Source: CAYSGX01 sp964518215
Lineage (GTDB): Bacteria > Bacteroidota > Bacteroidia > Chitinophagales > CAIOSU01
Assembly: GCA_964518215.1 (NCBI GenBank)
Contig: CAZFFP010000072.1
Coordinates: 1 to 19,697, forward strand
Direction: 5' to 3'
DNA length: 19,697 bases
In this document: positions 16,386 to 19,697 of the stretch, in pieces
Position numbering within the stretch: the first letter of the stretch is position 1
Layout of the letters: each line of letters begins with the position of its first letter
Notes under the pieces: model-generated
The model's input: only the letters and a program-made list of their open reading frames with translations
Databases searched by the model: none
What the model was told of the DNA's origin: nothing
Program-made: the position numbers and the translations under genes

Positions 16386-16404
16386 CCACCTTCTAAGAAG
16401 GTGG
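16386..16404 (-). repeat. IS200 right-end hairpin
   Basis: CCACCTTC (16386-16393) pairs with GAAGGTGG (16397-16404) around TAA. It is 9-13 bp from the inferred right end. Its outer stem (CCACC/GGTGG) is the same as in the left-end hairpin, as expected for hairpins recognised by one TnpA dimer. Confidence 0.75.
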
Positions 16405-16418
16405 ATTTTGTAAAAAGA

Positions 16419-16435
16419 TGAGGGCAAAGCCCTCA
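16419..16435 (-). terminator. Terminator of the IS200 transposase gene
   Basis: On the minus strand TGAGGGC-TTT-GCCCTCA follows the transposase stop codon by 6 bases and is itself followed by TCTTTTTAC. A 7-bp GC-rich stem plus T-tract is a good intrinsic terminator inside the element. Confidence 0.75.
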
Positions 16436-16441
16436 AGGTTC

Positions 16442-16894
16442 CTACGATTCAAACATATCGAAGTCCCGACCTTGCGTCTCTTCCTTCTTGTCCTCTCCTT
16501 CTTGGTACTTCACATATCTTCTTATCATATCTTCATCTATCCCTACAGTGTTCACAAAATACCCTCTAGACCAAAAGTGGTTCCCCCAGTAGGGTTTCTG
16601 TTTTAACTTTGGATACGTCTTGAATAGTTTGATCGCAAGCTTACCTTTTAATGTCCCCATCAAGGCCGATACAGATACTTTCGGGGGAATCGACACAACA
16701 ATATGAACATGATCGACTTGAACATTCATTTCTATTATCTCTGAACCCTTCCACTCGCACAGCATTTTGATATCTTGTTCGACCAAATGCTTTATCTCTC
16801 CAAACAACACTCTGTATCTATATTTTGGTGTCCATACAATGTGATAATCGCATTTATAGACAACATGTGACAGTTTTTTATATTTACTACCCAT
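16442..16894 (-). CDS. tnpA: IS200-type transposase TnpA (HUH/Y1)
   Basis: A 150-residue Y1 transposase, full length for the IS200 group. It begins YKKLSHVVYKCDYHIVWTPK, typical of the family. The HUH metal-binding motif is His62-Val63-His64 (VDHVHIVVSIP), and the catalytic tyrosine is Tyr127 in RRYVKYQE, with Gln131 four residues on as the third metal ligand. KPYWGNHFWSRGYFV is another conserved block. The enzyme cuts and rejoins single-stranded DNA at hairpin ends. The frame is intact, so the element may still be active. No TnpB/IscB-like gene accompanies it. It lies in the same orientation as the host gene it interrupts. Confidence 0.95.
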   Translation of the reverse strand: MGSKYKKLSHVVYKCDYHIVWTPKYRYRVLFGEIKHLVEQDIKMLCEWKGSEIIEMNVQVDHVHIVVSIPPKVSVSALMGTLKGKLAIKLFKTYPKLKQKPYWGNHFWSRGYFVNTVGIDEDMIRRYVKYQEGEDKKEETQGRDFDMFES

Positions 16895-16917
16895 ACCCTA
16901 AATTTACGGCATAGCCT

Positions 16918-17808
16918 TCAGAACATTACCACCTGCAAAGCAGGTGGTTTTCTGAGATTCAAAAAATAAATTCCATTAGAATAAGATGAGGTATTTAACT
17001 GTATTTGGTTGAGTTTGTCAGATAAAGAAATAAATGCGCTCTGTTTCCCTTGTATATCGTAAACTAAAAGAGATGCATCACCGAAATTTTCAGGGATAAA
17101 AGCAGTTATGTTCAGATAATCATTGGCAGGATTTGGATAAGCCAGCAACTCAATACTCTCACTTTCATAGTCCGGTATTGCCATGCGTTGTTGTTTTTCT
17201 TCCATTGTTGGCTCATAAGGCAACACGTCAAAACTGCACTCTCTGCCGGTGGCTTGTTTCAGGTAAGCACATGCTTTAGGGGCATTGGCGGTAGCAGTAG
17301 TGGTAAGCTGCTCTATAGCGGCTATTTCAGCAGCAGTAGCTTCGCTTATGTTTCTGCCACTTTCAATAATGCCGACTGCTAATTGTATCAACTCAACAAA
17401 TTCTGCGTTTTCATCAGCATATTGTTTTTCATCGGCTAAATGCAGTAAAACGCTTTTCGTTAATCCTGTCTGGGTTTTAATTTCATTCAGCAATTGCCTG
17501 CACTTACTTATTTCGCCTTTACCTAAATATAGCTCGGCAAGCAATTTTTTATCTTCTAATAAATCACTGCTTTCTAAATACAGTATTGCCGTATCGGTAT
17601 TGCTGCTTAGCAATTGAGCCGTAATTTCATTGCTCACCAATTGTTCGTAGCCCTGATAGCTTGCCAATAGTTCTTTGCTTGCGCGGTCTTTGCTGTTTTG
17701 GGCAAATTGGGTTCTATAGTCATCGGCATGAGTGCGATAATAGTTTTTAGCATAAATCAATTCAGATTGAAGAAACAAAATCATAACCAAAAGTTTTAAG
17801 TGATTCAT
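16918..17808 (-). pseudogene. Secreted T9SS cargo protein, truncated at its C-terminus by IS200
   Basis: This is a 296-residue frame, of which the first 282 residues belong to the original gene and the last 14 (after GIYF) are read from the insertion sequence. It has a signal peptide (KLLVMILFLQSELIYA) and then an alpha-helical region (about 30-190) with helical-repeat-like character (AELYLGKGEISKCRQLLNEI). It ends in a T9SS sorting domain from YPNPANDY (about 220) to SSYSNGIYF. The final strand lies beyond the element at 16318-16377. The intact protein would have been 300 residues. In the present form the sorting signal lacks its terminal strand, so secretion through T9SS is probably lost. 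The gene starts 12 bp after the stop of paralogue B and is likely in its operon. Function of the helical region is unknown. Confidence 0.85.
16928..16948 (-). repeat. IS200 left-end hairpin
   Basis: ACCACCTGC (16928-16936) pairs perfectly with GCAGGTGGT (16940-16948) around AAA. It lies 12 bp inside the inferred left end and about 34 bp upstream of the transposase start. In IS200-group elements this hairpin serves as transposase recognition site and can also limit read-in transcription or translation. Confidence 0.8.
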
Positions 17809-17820
17809 AAATATTTGGTT

Positions 17821-19560
17821 TTAACGTTCAACTATTACCTTCCCCGCCTTCAGCAATTTACCGTTGGCAGTTACTCTATAACTATACATGCCCCTTGCCC
17901 ATTGGCTTACGTTAATTTGCTCTAATATTTGCCCTTGCCGATATTTTTGTTGCAGTATTTCTTTGCCAACTATATCATACACCGTAAATGTTATTTGCTC
18001 ATACAAGGGGGATATATCTCCTTTTAAAATTAGGAAATTGCTGGCAGGGTTGGGCATAATGTTGAAAGCAATTTTTATTTCTGTTTGCATGGTGTTGGTG
18101 ATAATGCCCGTGTCTGTTACTTCAATAGTAATATAAGCAGTATCATAATCATTACCTGCTCTGGTGATGAGGGTTATGGTATAAGTTCCCGTATCGCTGT
18201 AGGTATGGGTGGGGTTGTTTATTGTTGTAGAATCTCCATCGCCAAAGAACCAACGTAAATCGCAATAGATACTATTAATGCTGCTTAATGAAATACTTTG
18301 CTGCTGCGTTTGCACAATGCTTATTATGGCTGTGCTTTCATCCCCTTCCGTGTAGCCGCAACTGTCGGTGCGCATTAGCCATGCGTCATTATAGAATGGC
18401 CCTGAATATAAAACATACCCGGAAATAATATAATCGCCATTATCAGAAAGCGAGATCATACTCGAATAAACGTGGTCTAAATCATTTCCATTATAATGGT
18501 TATACTCTCTTTGCCAAAAGATATTTCCCGATGAATCCATTTTTGCCAATAGACACCTCACTTTTGCATCGGGACCCGAGTCAATGGAAGTGAATCCCAC
18601 CAAAGTGTATTCGTTGAGCGCACTTTGCACAATACCCCTATAGCCCTCGTTCATGTATTGTGAGTTATTTAATTTTTGCCATTGTAAGTTGCCCTGTTTA
18701 TCGGTTTTAATAATATAGCTTTTAGTTCTGTGGGTGCCGGATGAAACAGCGAAATATTCCTGTTGCCCCACTATAATAAAACCATCGGGCAAATTGGCTA
18801 AACTAGAATGAACTCCAGGCACTTCAAAAAAACCACCATCATAACTTTTAGACCATTCTTCATTAAAATTGCTATCAATTTTCATCAACAAAAAATTTCT
18901 ATTCTGATTGTTATTGTCATTCCTATCTCCTGTGATAATTAAACCCTTATCATTTGTTCTTTTCCAATCATAAGCAAAATTGTAGCTGTTGGATTGTCCG
19001 TATTCCTGTTGCCAAATTTTGTTACCAAGAGAATCTGTTTTAATTATGATTATTCTTGAAGAATCAAAATCACCAAGATAATAATAGCCCAACACTAAAT
19101 ATCCTCCGTCAATTTCTTTTAATATATTTCTAGAAACATCATTAAATCCTGCATCTAAATTCTGATACCAAAGTGAATCCCCATGCAAGTTGATGGCATA
19201 TAAAAAAATATCTTGCCCTCCTTCAGTTATATCAGCTGTTGGTCCTGTTATTAATATTTTGTCAATATCTTCTAAAGCGGCAAATCCTGCAACTATACCT
19301 CCATCTGTCCTAGCAAAATCTAATTTTGACCATACTTGACTTCCTGTTTCATCAATCAAAATGTTTGAAAGATAATCTATACTTGCACCAAATGATGACC
19401 ATGAAGTTCCTGTGCCAAAAAACATCCCATTGGATAATGGAATAGAATGAATAAATCCGTTATGAATATTTTGAGTGTCGTAGGTTCTATTAAAATAATT
19501 TTGAGCCATTCCTCTAAAAAAAATTATAAATAGGAATGACATCATGAATAATCTACGCAT
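17821..19560 (-). CDS. T9SS cargo protein with PKD domain (paralogue B)
   Basis: A 579-residue exported protein with signal peptide (RRLFMMSFLFIIFFRGMA, then Q). The layout equals that of paralogue A: a repeat region (about 20-400) with IIKTDSLGNKIWQQ and GYLVLGYYYLGDFDSSR, a PKD domain (WFFGDGDSTT, PTHTYSDTGTYTITLI), and a type A T9SS sorting domain over the last 85 residues (FNIMPNPASNF through GMYSYRVTANGKLLKAG). Long blocks are nearly identical to paralogue A, whereas the first 90 residues and the sorting domains have diverged more. It should be transported across the outer membrane. It lies between a terminator (19573-19602) and the interrupted small cargo gene, with which it is probably co-transcribed. 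Biological role is unknown; secreted PKD proteins often bind carbohydrate or protein, but nothing here decides it. Confidence 0.9.
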   Translation of the reverse strand: MRRLFMMSFLFIIFFRGMAQNYFNRTYDTQNIHNGFIHSIPLSNGMFFGTGTSWSSFGASIDYLSNILIDETGSQVWSKLDFARTDGGIVAGFAALEDIDKILITGPTADITEGGQDIFLYAINLHGDSLWYQNLDAGFNDVSRNILKEIDGGYLVLGYYYLGDFDSSRIIIIKTDSLGNKIWQQEYGQSNSYNFAYDWKRTNDKGLIITGDRNDNNNQNRNFLLMKIDSNFNEEWSKSYDGGFFEVPGVHSSLANLPDGFIIVGQQEYFAVSSGTHRTKSYIIKTDKQGNLQWQKLNNSQYMNEGYRGIVQSALNEYTLVGFTSIDSGPDAKVRCLLAKMDSSGNIFWQREYNHYNGNDLDHVYSSMISLSDNGDYIISGYVLYSGPFYNDAWLMRTDSCGYTEGDESTAIISIVQTQQQSISLSSINSIYCDLRWFFGDGDSTTINNPTHTYSDTGTYTITLITRAGNDYDTAYITIEVTDTGIITNTMQTEIKIAFNIMPNPASNFLILKGDISPLYEQITFTVYDIVGKEILQQKYRQGQILEQINVSQWARGMYSYRVTANGKLLKAGKVIVER

Positions 19561-19572
19561 AAACTACAAATT

Positions 19573-19602
19573 AAAAGGGCAGCATTTTAATGCTGCCCTT
19601 TT
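19573..19602 (-). terminator. Intrinsic terminator, possibly bidirectional
   Basis: AAAAGGGCAGCATT (19573-19586) pairs perfectly with AATGCTGCCCTTTT (19589-19602) around TT. A/T runs flank the stem on both strands. It lies between the stop of the partial upstream gene (19612) and the ATG of paralogue B (19560), so it should end the upstream minus-strand transcript. Confidence 0.8.
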
Positions 19603-19611
19603 TGTTTAAAA

Positions 19612-19697
19612 TCACTTAATAACAACAAACTGTCTTGCTTTGATAATAGCATTTAAGTTTCTGAGTTGCAGAATATAAATGCCTTCAGCAAAATCTT
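19612..19697 (-). CDS. C-terminal end of another T9SS cargo gene (partial)
   Basis: The last 28 codons of a gene that begins beyond the window. Read on the minus strand it gives DFAEGIYILQLRNLNAII, then KARQFVVIK and TGA at 19614-19612. The GIYILQL core followed by a final basic strand is the end of a type A T9SS sorting domain. The sequence is not close to the tails of paralogues A or B. Nothing can be said of the rest of the protein. Confidence 0.8.
   Translation of the reverse strand, partial: DFAEGIYILQLRNLNAIIKARQFVVIK

Larger units (their letters stand above)
16373..16960 (-). mobile_element. IS200-type insertion sequence, about 588 bp
   Basis: A compact element with a single intact transposase gene and subterminal hairpins at both ends, without inverted-repeat termini or target duplication, as in the IS200 group of the IS200/IS605 family. 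The ends are inferred from the interrupted host gene: removing 588 bp rejoins TTTATTTTTT to AAAAATTACT and restores its frame. T-runs on both sides allow the boundaries to slide together by up to 5 bp. In the element's orientation the left end is at 16960 and the right end at 16373. The flanking T-run fits the T-rich single-stranded target preference known for parts of this family. Confidence 0.85.

Noticed and set aside
5557..16960. The IS200 transposase at 16.4-16.9 kb as the enzyme that mobilises the repeats at 5.5-5.9 kb (a REP-RAYT pair).
   Set aside because: The hairpins at the ends of the element (CCACCT stems) do not resemble the repeat units, so no link is visible.

Overview
This window comes from a member of the Bacteroidota, probably Chitinophagales or Sphingobacteriales-like; the exact lineage cannot be read from the sequence. 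The reasons are five coding stretches ending in type IX secretion system (T9SS) C-terminal sorting domains (YPNPA near the start, GxYxxxV/L near the end), the absence of Shine-Dalgarno sequences before starts, and sites matching the Bacteroidota promoter consensus TAnnTTTG. A block of 100 Ns marks an assembly gap, so this is a draft or metagenomic scaffold.

Left part: a plus-strand gene (48-1817) encodes a secreted transglutaminase-like protein with a T9SS tail. It converges on a minus-strand tripartite efflux operon (9180 to 2049) in the order TetR regulator, TolC-type outer-membrane channel, lipoprotein membrane-fusion adaptor and RND pump. The operon has a recognisable promoter (TACCTTTG) overlapped by a palindrome that is a good candidate TetR operator, and an intrinsic terminator at 1892-1915. 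A cluster of REP-like hairpin repeats, interrupted by the assembly gap, sits between the adaptor and pump genes.

Middle: a second minus-strand operon (12706 to 9315) with overlapping genes encodes a membrane fatty-acid hydroxylase-type di-iron enzyme, a metallo-beta-lactamase-fold lipoprotein, an LpxH-like lipid A enzyme and a secreted protein of unknown function. This suggests envelope-lipid work. Divergent from it are an acyl-CoA dehydrogenase (12898-14040) and a small protein of unknown function (14121-14528).

Right part: a minus-strand cluster of secreted T9SS cargo. Two paralogous proteins of about 570 residues (repeat/beta-propeller-like region, PKD domain, sorting domain) flank a smaller T9SS cargo gene. 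That smaller gene has been split by a compact IS200-type insertion sequence of about 588 bp. Conceptually removing the element restores a 300-residue reading frame with a complete sorting domain. The window ends inside the tail of one more T9SS cargo gene.

Most of the window is ordinary for this phylum. The best leads are the precisely reconstructable IS200 interruption, the repeats inside the efflux operon, the candidate TetR operator, and an RND pump with two extra predicted membrane helices and altered proton-relay residues. I saw no CRISPR array, tRNA, rRNA or obvious defence system.
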